A stretch of DNA of 64,000 nt from Paenibacillus sp. LHD-38 (GTDB taxonomy: Bacteria; Bacillota; Bacilli; Paenibacillales; Paenibacillaceae): contig NZ_JAVIFU010000006.1 in the NCBI RefSeq assembly GCF_031157315.1, positions 1 through 64,000 on the forward strand, given 5' to 3'. The notes under the pieces were generated by a model, which saw only the letters and a list, made by a program, of their open reading frames with translations, searched no databases and was not told the origin of the DNA. Positions 55,001-62,527 of the stretch are shown one piece after another (within the stretch, counting starts at the first letter, position 1; each line of letters starts with the position of its first letter). Made by a program: the position numbers and the translations under genes.

Positions 55001-55930
55001 ATGAGGTTATTATTAAACACTCTGAAATTGGTATATCATCCAATTACAAATCAAGAAGGTGATTGGTTATGGGAAGATAAAGAGGTGAAGGAATACGTTA
55101 AAAATAGTAAATTGTATATGATTGGCCATAGAGAAGAATTAAAGTTCAAGGATGCAATTTTTATTCATGAGGATAATGGAATTATTCAATTTCAATTAAG
55201 TACGAAGAGCGTTCAGAGTTCAACTATTCAAATATCTGTTGACAATTGCATACCCAAACTTAAACCTGGATTACCGATTTCCATTGAGATAGGAGAAAAG
55301 TTATTCAGAATAACGGAAAGTGAGTCCAATGATGTCTTGTTATGGCTTACCCCTGATAAATTCCTTTACCACTATTGGAGAAGCGATATCGGTATCAGAG
55401 TTATTGAAGGTGAATTTAATTTGCGAGAATTCACAAATTTTGAATTGTATTATGTGGGTATTTCGAAACAAAATGACAGCTTTTCGAGGCTTTTTGAAAA
55501 AGCACATCATGGCAGATTGAAGATCTTGACCAATGCGTTTTCTAAAAGTCCAGCAAGATTGTCGGATGAATTAGTAATCTTCTTGTTTGAAATTGATAAA
55601 ATGAACATTAATATGTTTTCGACGTTAAAGGATATTAATGCATTTATGAGTTACCAAACTGAAGATGATATCGCTATTGTAGCTGATGCCGAAAAAGCGT
55701 TTATTAAATTACTTGAGACTCAGTATAACGAAGTGAGATATGAAAGCTATCCTCGTGGCACAGATGGCCTATTTAATGAAGGATTGGACAGATACGGTTA
55801 TGTAATCGGTGAAGATATTACGTTTTATACGGACACAATAACGTTTAACGGGGCTAATGATTTTGCAGAGGCTTCGGATATGATTTTCATTGAGGGTGAA
55901 GTGGCGAAAGTAGTTAAACATATGGAATAG
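55001..55930 (+). CDS. Protein of unknown function next to the tns operon (309 aa)
   Basis: Soluble. A middle segment, FELYYVGISKQNDSFSRLFE then AHHGRLKILT, resembles the start of GIY-YIG-like nuclease or related folds (YVGIS...RL..H..R), but the full motif is not clear. TTAGGTGG lies 9 nt before ATG 55001; ATG 54947 would add 18 residues. The position beside tns suggests cargo or an accessory factor; it does not look like TnsE. Confidence 0.5.
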   Translation: MRLLLNTLKLVYHPITNQEGDWLWEDKEVKEYVKNSKLYMIGHREELKFKDAIFIHEDNGIIQFQLSTKSVQSSTIQISVDNCIPKLKPGLPISIEIGEKLFRITESESNDVLLWLTPDKFLYHYWRSDIGIRVIEGEFNLREFTNFELYYVGISKQNDSFSRLFEKAHHGRLKILTNAFSKSPARLSDELVIFLFEIDKMNINMFSTLKDINAFMSYQTEDDIAIVADAEKAFIKLLETQYNEVRYESYPRGTDGLFNEGLDRYGYVIGEDITFYTDTITFNGANDFAEASDMIFIEGEVAKVVKHME

Positions 55931-56009
55931 CGATTCTAATCTCAACCTTAGCACTTCAATTCCCGCTATTTATTGTCAACATAACCAAAATGACTTCGAT
56001 TTGAATATG

Positions 56010-56043
56010 AAAAAACGATGGGATAGACCTATCGTTTTTTTTA
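56010..56043 (+). terminator. Terminator
   Basis: AAAAACGAT.GG-ATAGA-CC.ATCGTTTTTTTT after the 309-aa gene. Confidence 0.8.
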
Positions 56044-56142
56044 TAGTGGTCCTCTGTTAGTTATATGAATTCCACTATTAAATGATGTATCCGAAAATTA
56101 TATCTGAGTAAGCTTGAGGAGCATTTCTGATTGTATACAAAA

Positions 56143-56517
56143 CTATATATCTTGGTTCTTATTTGGTATTATTGTATTACTAATATGATTTCTTCGTTCG
56201 GCAATAGCTTCTTCAACCGTTTCTTGGATGTTTTTTCTTAACATCTCATCTAGATTTTTTATTTTAGTTTCTTTGGTTAATAAATCAATACCTCTATTTA
56301 ACCCTAGATTACCTTCATCAATTAAATCGAAAAACGGCATACCCTGACCTAAATATTCAATGATGGCATTAATTACGAGTTCCTGTTTTGATTTTGCAAA
56401 AACTTGTTTGGCTATTGGGAATTTGTGTTGTATTAAATACAACAGCAGCTCTTCGTTATAAATTGTTTTTCTATTTTCTATGAGTTTGTCAATATACTGT
56501 TTTTCAGCGTCTAACAA
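56143..56517 (-). CDS. Small protein with a sigma-70 region-2-like segment
   Basis: 124 aa. The segment YLGQGMPFFDLIDEGNLGLN (about residues 56-75) closely resembles the sigma-70 region 2.1 signature (GLPFLDLIQEGNIGL). The rest of a sigma factor, including region 4, is absent, and the C-terminus is a charged coil. AAGGAGGGGG lies 5 nt before the ATG. It may bind core RNA polymerase or be a regulator. Divergent from the Ntn-hydrolase-like gene. Confidence 0.55.
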   Translation of the reverse strand: MLDAEKQYIDKLIENRKTIYNEELLLYLIQHKFPIAKQVFAKSKQELVINAIIEYLGQGMPFFDLIDEGNLGLNRGIDLLTKETKIKNLDEMLRKNIQETVEEAIAERRNHISNTIIPNKNQDI

Positions 56518-56610
56518 TTTTACCCCCTCCTTATCATCTTTCTTTCTACATTCGAGATTATTATCTTTTTCTTATTTGTATACTATAAAATATTATTTAG
56601 AGGAGTAACT

Positions 56611-57321
56611 ATGACTGCATTAATTGGGTACTGTTTTAAAGATGGAGCATTTTTAGTTGCAGATACGCAACGGTTAATCGAAACAAAGTTTCCTGACGGA
56701 AACAGTACAATGGTATCTGCGAAGGCGTTGAAAATAAATAAATTAAATCAGAATATTGGAATTGCTAGTGCAGGCAACCCAAGCGATGAAGCTAGATTTC
56801 GATTACAAGTAAATATAAAACCTGAACATTCGAAAGAACAAATTTCAAATATGGTTGCGGAGTATTACGGTGAACTCTTAAAAACAAACAGAGATGCACA
56901 TGCTAATCATATTTTATTTGGTGTTGATGAAGGTAAAGGTTTTATTCAACATTTTATTTGGGAAAATGAACAATATACAGTTAGGAATTATGAAGGTGAG
57001 CAGATTATTATTGCTGAAGGTGAAAATCCGAATCAATTTAAAGATTTAGCAGAAAGATGTTTGGTGTTAAGTTCCTTATCTCAGATTAAAGGATATCAGT
57101 TAGACTACTGGGCACAACTTGTTATGCATCATATTGTGAATCATACAGGTAAAAAAGAATATATTGAATTATACAAAGAAAATCCTGTTGCTTTCCCTAT
57201 TGACTTATTAATTTTTAAGAATGGTGGAATATCTTATTATTCACGACGCTTTAAGTTAGACAATAAAATTGAAGAGAAATTAAAAACTAAAATCTCACCT
57301 AATATTTTCACAGTTCAATAA
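56611..57321 (+). CDS. Proteasome/HslV-like Ntn-hydrolase candidate
   Basis: 236 aa. The N-terminus MTALIGYCFKDGAFLVADTQ parallels proteasome-beta/HslV starts: Thr2 would be the nucleophile after Met removal, Asp18 the usual Asp, and SAKALKINKLNQNIGIASAG matches the Lys33 region and the GxxG loop of the fold. Length fits a beta-type subunit. GAGGAG precedes the start. No unfoldase partner (HslU or Mpa-like) is adjacent, so the context is unusual. The fold assignment rests on motif resemblance only. Confidence 0.55.
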   Translation: MTALIGYCFKDGAFLVADTQRLIETKFPDGNSTMVSAKALKINKLNQNIGIASAGNPSDEARFRLQVNIKPEHSKEQISNMVAEYYGELLKTNRDAHANHILFGVDEGKGFIQHFIWENEQYTVRNYEGEQIIIAEGENPNQFKDLAERCLVLSSLSQIKGYQLDYWAQLVMHHIVNHTGKKEYIELYKENPVAFPIDLLIFKNGGISYYSRRFKLDNKIEEKLKTKISPNIFTVQ

Positions 57322-57398
57322 AATGACACCATGGAATTTATAAAGATGTATTGCTTCGTTATGACATGACAGGATGGAGTGGAAAATAGCCTTACCAA

Positions 57399-57508
57399 TG
57401 AAGTACAAGTTGCAACTTGGCACCATATTCGTTTTATCAAGGGAAGATCGATGTTAATATTTCCAAAAGTTGATAATATCAATTACTTATTAAGGAGTTG
57501 CCCTTAGT
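57399..57508 (+). pseudogene. Decayed gene fragment, copy 1 of a duplicated segment
   Basis: Encodes EVQVATWHHIRFIKGRSM before diverging; a second copy at 58557-58694 encodes EVQVVAWHHMHCIDGRSM. The nucleotide match is high over about 75 bp. Neither copy has a start codon with a ribosome binding site. Confidence 0.5.
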
Positions 57509-57510
57509 TA

Positions 57511-58122
57511 ATGAAAGCAATTTATAAAGGGAAAAATAATATTTCTTCTTTTACACATGGTACAGAGTATACCGTATTAGGAAAGTCCCAAGGACTTTAT
57601 CGGATTATTGATAATTCTGGAGAAGATTATTTATATCTATTAGATAATGCTTACTGGGAAATACCTGATGATCAAAAAGGACTAGAAACGGAACTGATTA
57701 CAGATAGTTTGTATTTAGACGACATAGTTGCACAAATATTAAACTCAACGTATAACAGGAATTTTATCGGAGACAATTATAATGAAGCCTTTCTAGCATT
57801 TAAGCAGGTATCAGCTTCTGGAGCAAACAATATATACTTGAAAGAGAAAATATTTATACCTGAAACCGAATATTTTATACCTGAAAAATCAACTATTACG
57901 GGTGTTGTAGTAATCGCACAAGGAAAAAAGATAGATGATATAAATAGATTAATGAAAACTTACAAGTTTAAAAACCCTGCTATTGAAGATTGGAAGAAGG
58001 TACGTGGAACAGTAATTGTAGAAAAAGGTTCTAAAAGAAAAAAAGCAGAAATACATTGGTATCAATGTAAAAATGTCGGGAAAGTTGAATTCAAAATAAA
58101 AAAATGGTATAGCGAGGAGTGA
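57511..58122 (+). CDS. Protein of unknown function (203 aa)
   Basis: The N-terminal about 55 residues (MKAIYKGKNN..FTHGTEYTVL ... GEDYLYLLDNAYWE) form a small SH3-like beta module that is repeated as the separate small protein at 58127-58303. The remaining 140 residues are mixed alpha/beta without a known motif. The two genes are 4 bp apart and co-transcribed. Confidence 0.55.
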   Translation: MKAIYKGKNNISSFTHGTEYTVLGKSQGLYRIIDNSGEDYLYLLDNAYWEIPDDQKGLETELITDSLYLDDIVAQILNSTYNRNFIGDNYNEAFLAFKQVSASGANNIYLKEKIFIPETEYFIPEKSTITGVVVIAQGKKIDDINRLMKTYKFKNPAIEDWKKVRGTVIVEKGSKRKKAEIHWYQCKNVGKVEFKIKKWYSEE

Positions 58123-58126
58123 TAAA

Positions 58127-58303
58127 ATGAAAGCTAAGTTTTGTGGCTCAAGTGACGAATCAAGATTCATCCATGGTCACATATATGAAGTCCTTGATAA
58201 ATCAGATGATTTGTATTATATAGTTGATGAAACGGGAGATAAATACTTATATTCCTTAAAAAACTTTTGTATCATGAATGATAATGAAAACAACAATAAA
58301 TGA
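58127..58303 (+). CDS. Small SH3-like protein, paralogue of the preceding N-terminal domain (58 aa)
   Basis: MKAKFCGSSDESRFIHGHIY, then VLDKSDDLYYIVDETGDKYL and YSLKNF, aligning with the first 50 residues of the upstream protein. GCGAGGAG lies 7-8 nt before the ATG. Function unknown. Confidence 0.55.
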   Translation: MKAKFCGSSDESRFIHGHIYEVLDKSDDLYYIVDETGDKYLYSLKNFCIMNDNENNNK

Positions 58304-58556
58304 ACTATTGTTAAGCCTTCGAATATTCTGAAATGCAAAATATCTAAATGTATATACTGAAACAAAATTATAGTACAGAGATAGAACTTTTCGAAATTAT
58401 TAGTATTTGATTTTGATATTTTGGATTGTGAAATTGATTCTATCTTACAATAAATTAACACTTTTAGTATGAGAGAATATACATTTTATGAGGACGAAAT
58501 AGATTGTAATTATAAAATTGCGGTTGGACGTTTGATGGATTACGGGACCTCACGAC

Positions 58557-58694
58557 GAAGTACAAGTTGTAGCTTGGCACCATATGCATTGTATAGATGG
58601 AAGATCGATGTGGAACATTTCTCAAAGTTATGGCATTAGTAGTACATCTTTGCAAAAGCAACTTCAAAAGCAGGATTTACCGTTTCGTAAATAG
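58557..58694 (+). pseudogene. Decayed gene fragment, copy 2 of a duplicated segment
   Basis: Open frame without a start: EVQVVAWHHMHCIDGRSMWN then ISQSYGISSTSLQKQLQKQD and a stop at 58692-58694. The last part resembles a helix-turn-helix. Related to the fragment at 57399. Confidence 0.45.
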
Positions 58695-58753
58695 TGTAAA
58701 TTAAGGTAAGGTTATTTGATTCTTATAATTATTTATGAAGAACAAGACATTCC

Positions 58754-58877
58754 ACTTCCCATTATTATTTAACACTTTATAATTCCACCACTTCCCACTT
58801 TTATTTAACCATTTTCAATGGGTGTTTCAAAAACTTCAGTTATAATGCGTAGTTTCACTTCCCAGTATTATTTGGCG
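58754..58877 (-). repeat. Tn7-like left end: three dispersed inverted TnsB-type boxes
   Basis: Boxes at 58754-58774 (exact reverse complement of right-end box 1), 58790-58810 (19 of 21 positions match right-end box 2) and 58857-58877 (diverged in the outer four bases). The spacing of 36 and 67 bp resembles the separated sites of the Tn7 left end, in contrast to the tandem right end. Confidence 0.85.
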
Positions 58878-58885
58878 TCATCAGA

Positions 58886-58973
58886 TGTTTGTCCGGAGAC
58901 ATTAAAGTTTGTGTCTGGACATTATAGTTGGTGCCTTTACACTAAAGTTGGTGTTTTTACAAAAGAGTTGGTA
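58886..58973 (+). repeat. Second transposon-like end: TGT plus four 20-bp boxes
   Basis: TGTTTGTCCGG at 58886 is followed by four direct boxes with cores at 58899, 58919, 58939 and 58959 (ACATTAAAGTTTGTG, ACATTATAGTTGGTG, ACACTAAAGTTGGTG, ACAAAAGAGTTGGTA). The 20-bp period is the same as the 15022 right end, but the sequence is different. It looks like the right end of another Tn7-like element stacked behind the first. Confidence 0.7.
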
Positions 58974-59050
58974 TCTGTAGGTTTATGAAACAGTAACTGT
59001 TGGGTAAAATGGAAATATGACTGTTTAGGATGACATCAACAAATATTATT

Positions 59051-59090
59051 TAATGGCTTCGCCCTTTGTTAACAGTGGGTGAAGCCATTA
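59051..59090. terminator. Hairpin (possible bidirectional terminator)
   Basis: TAATGGCTTC.CCC-TTTGTTAACA-GTGGG.GAAGCCATTA, with T residues following after GTCG. Confidence 0.6.
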
Positions 59091-59175
59091 GTCGTTTTTA
59101 GGGATAATAGCGAGCTGCTCGCTATAGGCCGTTTTATGGAAACCGAAATGGTGGTAGTATTTTGTCTAAACGAGG

Positions 59176-59240
59176 TGTAGATGTCCATTTAAGTCCACAA
59201 CTCCACACTTAAAGTCTGCCACTGATCACTTAAAGTTTAC
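59176..59240 (+). repeat. Third array of transposase-type boxes (21-bp period)
   Basis: TGTAGATGTCC is followed by cores CATTTAAGT (59186), ACTTAAAGT (59207) and ACTTAAAGT (59228) at a 21-bp period. The cores are near-palindromic, so orientation is ambiguous. It could be an end of a third element or the opposite end of a miniature element starting at 58886. Confidence 0.55.
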
Positions 59241-59821
59241 CACTAAGCCGACGAATTTCAGGTATCTCCCGCCTGATTTTCGCTCGGGTTTTCTTTCTTT
59301 GGAGCAGGGGAAAGGGCGTAGGGAATAGGGTAGATCCTAAGCCCAACAAGCCATTGCATCACCCTGTGATACCCTGACCCGATCCTCTGTTTCCTCAACC
59401 CTTTTCTCAGCCATCAGCCCAAAGGATAACGGCTTAAAGCCTTGATACATAAGGATTCTGCCTCATTAATGCAATGTCTTTTCCTCATTCTTTTCCCCGA
59501 TCAATTAAAGTGATTGATGCCATTAATCAGCGGTTGTCCCAGGCATTTTCTCAGTCTCTTTTTCTGCTTTTTCCCTTCAACCCTGTGCCCTAAAACCCTG
59601 GTCTTCCCCCTGATTTCACGTCAAACTTATTTTGCCTTTTCGGCTCTGATTTTTCTCGATTTTTTGTGATTTGCTCGGTCATTTTGCGGGCTTCAGTGGC
59701 AAACTTATTTTGCTTCAGGGATTAGGGCGAAGGGGGGAGGAAGAGCTGGGAAGTCTTGTGGGACATGGGATTTGGGTGGTTGGAGGGGAATGGGAGGGAG
59801 GCGTAAACTATAATAGATGTT
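59241..59821. other. Non-coding, T/C-rich region
   Basis: No supported gene. It contains many TTTTCCCC/TTTTCTC tracts. CCTGATTTTCGCTCGG at 59272-59287 is repeated exactly at 62913-62928 in a similarly T/C-rich region beside the TnsA-like relic, linking the two as parts of one older element. Confidence 0.4.
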
Positions 59822-59825
59822 GACA

Positions 59826-59980
59826 ATGGCTCCGGAAGACCCAGTTATCGATCAGAGTTCATTAACCAACTTCCGCAAACTGCGGCTGAAGGCCGGGGTC
59901 AGGCTCATTGATCGGGAGCAACACATTACATTGATGGCGCATCAAGAAGAAAATCGAACCTCTCATTATAGTTTGAACTA
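59826..59980 (+). pseudogene. IS1182-type transposase remnant
   Basis: MAPEDPVIDQSSLTNFRKLR followed by diverged sequence. The motif (PEDPVIDxSSLTKFRKxRLK) is as I remember it from IS1182-family transposases. Only about 35 codons remain and no DDE core follows. Confidence 0.55.
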
Positions 59981-60047
59981 ATGGGGAATGATAGCTTAAA
60001 TTAAAAAACACGGCAGCCGGTCAAATGATCGCCGCCGTGTTTGTTTT
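59973..60047 (+). repeat. Cassette repeat outside the main transposon
   Basis: Half 1 AACTAATGGGGAATGATAGCTTAAA and hairpin ACACGGC.GCCG...CGCCGCCGTGT; half 2 is not recognisable. Same type and orientation as the array copies, but about 1.1 kb beyond the left end. Confidence 0.75.
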
Positions 60048-60098
60048 GCAAATGGTAAGTTATATTTATAGTTCAACTGTGATAAAATGGAATTTGAG

Positions 60099-60239
60099 AT
60101 GAAATCAATTATGAAAAGAATTGTGATTACTTCCTCACTACTTATAGGTGCAGTGCTTATCTTTATTGCGACAATACCCCTTTTCTTCGATATCCAATTT
60201 AGCGACGCTCCCAATTCTGATATATTAATATTAATTTGA
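60099..60239 (+). CDS. Small single-span membrane protein (46 aa)
   Basis: MKSIMKRIVITSSLLIGAVL, then IFIATIPLFF and a short polar tail. It directly follows a cassette repeat, as the genes in the main array do. ATG 60087 is an alternative. No strong ribosome binding site; low confidence. Confidence 0.35.
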   Translation: MKSIMKRIVITSSLLIGAVLIFIATIPLFFDIQFSDAPNSDILILI

Positions 60240-60273
60240 ATGAGACTAAATGATTAATGAGAGGTAAATGTTT

Positions 60274-61155
60274 ATGAATATTTGTTATCTGATTACTGAA
60301 ACTCCTACGGATACCATGATCATTAGATCACTTCTTCAAAAAAAAGGGATTAAAGTTACAGATCTTTACGATTATGATGTTGACCAGGATTCCATGTTGT
60401 CTCTAAAAGAAAAGATTCAAAAAGCTGATTTTGCAATAGCAGTATTAAATGAACCGTCGTCTGAGATGTTTTATGAATTGGGACTATGCGAAGGAATGGG
60501 GAAACCGATTTTAATATTATCCGAGAAAGATCAAAATCTACTTTATTTACGGATGTATCCTTATGTAAAGGTTAAATTGGCCAATCAAGATATATTAGAT
60601 ATGGCATTAACACAATTTATTAATTCTCAAAGTTCAATCAAACCTAAAAGTAAGAAAGAAAAGAAAAAGTACATTACTCAAAATCAAAGAGCGAAGCTTC
60701 AAATGCTATTAGAAAAGCTACCGCGCATAAGAGAAAATGGAACAGGATACGATTTTGAGCTCCTAGTAAATGAGGTATTTGATACTGCAGATTTTGGAGC
60801 AGTCAAGAATGATTATTCTAAAGGGGATAATGGAACTGATTTTGCAATCTGGAATGATCAATTAACAGCGATACTGGGCAATCCAATTCTTATTCAAGTG
60901 AAATATGGAAATGTTGTAGATAAAGAGATTCATTTTGTAGAAACACTTGCAAAGAATTTAATAAATACTTCTTCCAAAGCAGCGATACTTTTTTATTTAG
61001 ATCGAAATAACAAGCGTTTGAATTTCAAAGGAAATATAGCACCATTGATATTAGCATGGGATTTTGAAGATTTCCTCAAAATGTTAATTAGAAATAGTTT
61101 TGAAGATATTATTATGAAACGTCGAAATCAACTCGCTCATGGAGTATCTAACTAA
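60274..61155 (+). CDS. NDT/TIR-like domain fused to a PD-(D/E)XK nuclease domain (candidate defence effector)
   Basis: 293 aa. Residues 1-130 resemble the nucleoside-2-deoxyribosyltransferase/TIR-like Rossmann group (ADFAIAVLNEPSSEMFYELG then LCEGMGKPILIL). A Lys-rich linker follows. The C-terminal half reads as a restriction-endonuclease fold: GTGYDFELLVNEVF, GDNGTDFAIWND and PILIQVKYGN (Asp then QxK). ATG 60274 follows GAGAGG; ATG 60268 is possible. The stop overlaps the next gene's ATG by one base (TAATG). The function as a sensor-nuclease is inferred. Confidence 0.6.
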   Translation: MNICYLITETPTDTMIIRSLLQKKGIKVTDLYDYDVDQDSMLSLKEKIQKADFAIAVLNEPSSEMFYELGLCEGMGKPILILSEKDQNLLYLRMYPYVKVKLANQDILDMALTQFINSQSSIKPKSKKEKKKYITQNQRAKLQMLLEKLPRIRENGTGYDFELLVNEVFDTADFGAVKNDYSKGDNGTDFAIWNDQLTAILGNPILIQVKYGNVVDKEIHFVETLAKNLINTSSKAAILFYLDRNNKRLNFKGNIAPLILAWDFEDFLKMLIRNSFEDIIMKRRNQLAHGVSN

Positions 61156-61688
61156 TGGCTATTTATTCTAAAAAGAAAATTCTACAGCTATTAAAAGAAT
61201 CCGACGAAGCTCCTAACTCAGATATAAAAGGAGATAAGTTAGAGGAACTAGTTAGATATCTTTTTGAAAAAGTCCCCAATGTGAGTTTTTTTGCAAAAAA
61301 CATTATCGATTCGAACAGAGCTCAAGAGATAGACGTTGTATTTTGGAATTTGCCATTTTCAGCAATTCATTTTCTAGATACAGTTTTAATAACTGAATGT
61401 AAAAATACTGCTGAGCCAATTGGAAGTAATGATGTTGGATGGTTTGTTCGTAAACTTCAAGATAAAGCAGCCCAAACAGGTATAATAATATCACTAAATG
61501 GAATTACTGGTTCTGCTAATGGTGAACGCAATGCACATAGTGAAATAAGATCAGCAATTGTAAGAGATAGAATTGCAATCTTGTTAATAACAAGAGATGA
61601 AATCCTACAACTTAATAATACAAATGATCTTGCAGCAATACTTAAAAACAAGTATTTAAAACTAAAACTACAACAAACTGTTGTATAA
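61155..61688 (+). CDS. PD-(D/E)XK restriction-endonuclease-like protein
   Basis: 177 aa. Core motif: GDKLEELVRYLFE (conserved Glu), then AQEIDVVFWN (Asp) and VLITECKN (ExK), the classical nuclease triad, with a trailing helix QDKAAQTGIIIS as in Mrr-like enzymes. Translation is coupled to the fusion protein upstream through TAATG. The pair may form a two-component nuclease defence system. The 3' end abuts an IS256 remnant. Confidence 0.65.
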   Translation: MAIYSKKKILQLLKESDEAPNSDIKGDKLEELVRYLFEKVPNVSFFAKNIIDSNRAQEIDVVFWNLPFSAIHFLDTVLITECKNTAEPIGSNDVGWFVRKLQDKAAQTGIIISLNGITGSANGERNAHSEIRSAIVRDRIAILLITRDEILQLNNTNDLAAILKNKYLKLKLQQTVV

Positions 61689-61691
61689 GCC

Positions 61692-62474
61692 ACCGAGAGC
61701 TAGATGATCAGGTGCTTGTTGCTGGCGTCCCTGTACGCCGCTGGTTAATTGTGCGCGGCGATGTCTCCTTGGTTCGTCCTAAGCAAGACGGTGCTATTGT
61801 CAACAAAGCAGCGTACATGGTCATTGGTATTGACCTGGACGGAAGCAAGGATGTATTGAGCATGTGGTTCGGTGAGAACGAGTCAGCGAAGTCCTGGCTC
61901 AGCGTGCTGAATGAGCTGAAAACCCGTGAGGTACAAGACATTCCCATCACCTGCGTCGACAACCTAACGGGCTTCTCGCAAGCCATTGCCGCCTGCTATC
62001 CGCAGGCCGAGATTTAGAAGTGTATGATTACCAAATCCGCAACTCGACACGCTACGTCTCCTACAAAGACTCGAAGAAGGTGACGGCGGATCTGAAGCCG
62101 ATCAACAAGGCGACAACAGAAGACGCTGCTCTTGCAGAGATTGATCGATTTGAGGAAATATGGGGTACAAAGTATCCGCTTATTGTCAGTTCCTAACGTA
62201 ATAACTGGGATGAGCTGGCAATCTTCTTCAAGTACCCACCTGAGATCCGGAAGCTAATTACACAACAAACATCATCGAAAGCTATCACCGTCAACTTCGC
62301 AAAGTAACGAAGGGCAAGAGCATCTTTCCTTCGGACGAAGCCCTACTCAAAATGCTCTACCACTCGACCATGGATGTCGTTCGCAAATGGACCGGTCGTG
62401 TTCAGAACTGGGGGCAAATGCTGCTCCAACTCTCCGTTTTCTTTCCGGATCGAGTCGGACAGCACCTACGCTAA
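61692..62474 (+). pseudogene. IS256-family transposase, 5'-truncated and frameshifted
   Basis: Successive frames encode typical IS256 transposase pieces: LDDQVLV, AAYMVIGIDLDGSKDVLSMW then FGENESAKSWLSVLNELK and CVDNLTGFSQAIAACYPQAE. In other frames follow RNSTRYVSYKDSKKVTADLK, NIIESYHRQLRKVTKGKS and a C-terminal WTGRVQNWGQMLLQLSVFFP. Frameshifts and a stop (about 62018, 62195) and the missing first part make it non-functional. Confidence 0.85.
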
Positions 62475-62527
62475 AAGGCATATTCCCCCTCGGGGGAATT
62501 CCTTATAAATGAGTTTACACAAAATTA

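Larger units (their letters stand above)
15022..58885. mobile_element. Tn7-like transposon (about 44 kb) integrated at attTn7
   Basis: Support: (1) TGT terminus 20 bp after glmS, the attTn7 position; (2) four tandem 20-bp boxes at 15031-15111 (right-end pattern); (3) three dispersed inverted boxes at 58754-58877 (left-end pattern), the innermost an exact reverse complement of the first right-end box; (4) tnsA-tnsB-tnsC-tniQ at 48122-54743; (5) AT-rich accessory cargo in between. Unlike canonical Tn7, about 33 kb of cargo lies between the right end and tnsA, although the tns operon is still transcribed away from the right end. The outer left terminus is approximate because it abuts another transposon-like end. 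Confidence 0.85.

Noticed and set aside
55001-55930. TnsE
   Set aside because: Position after tniQ would fit, but length (309 aa against about 540) and motifs do not resemble TnsE.
58886-59240. CRISPR array
   Set aside because: Units are 20-21 bp head-to-tail boxes without 30-40 bp spacers, and no cas genes are present; the geometry fits transposase-binding sites.
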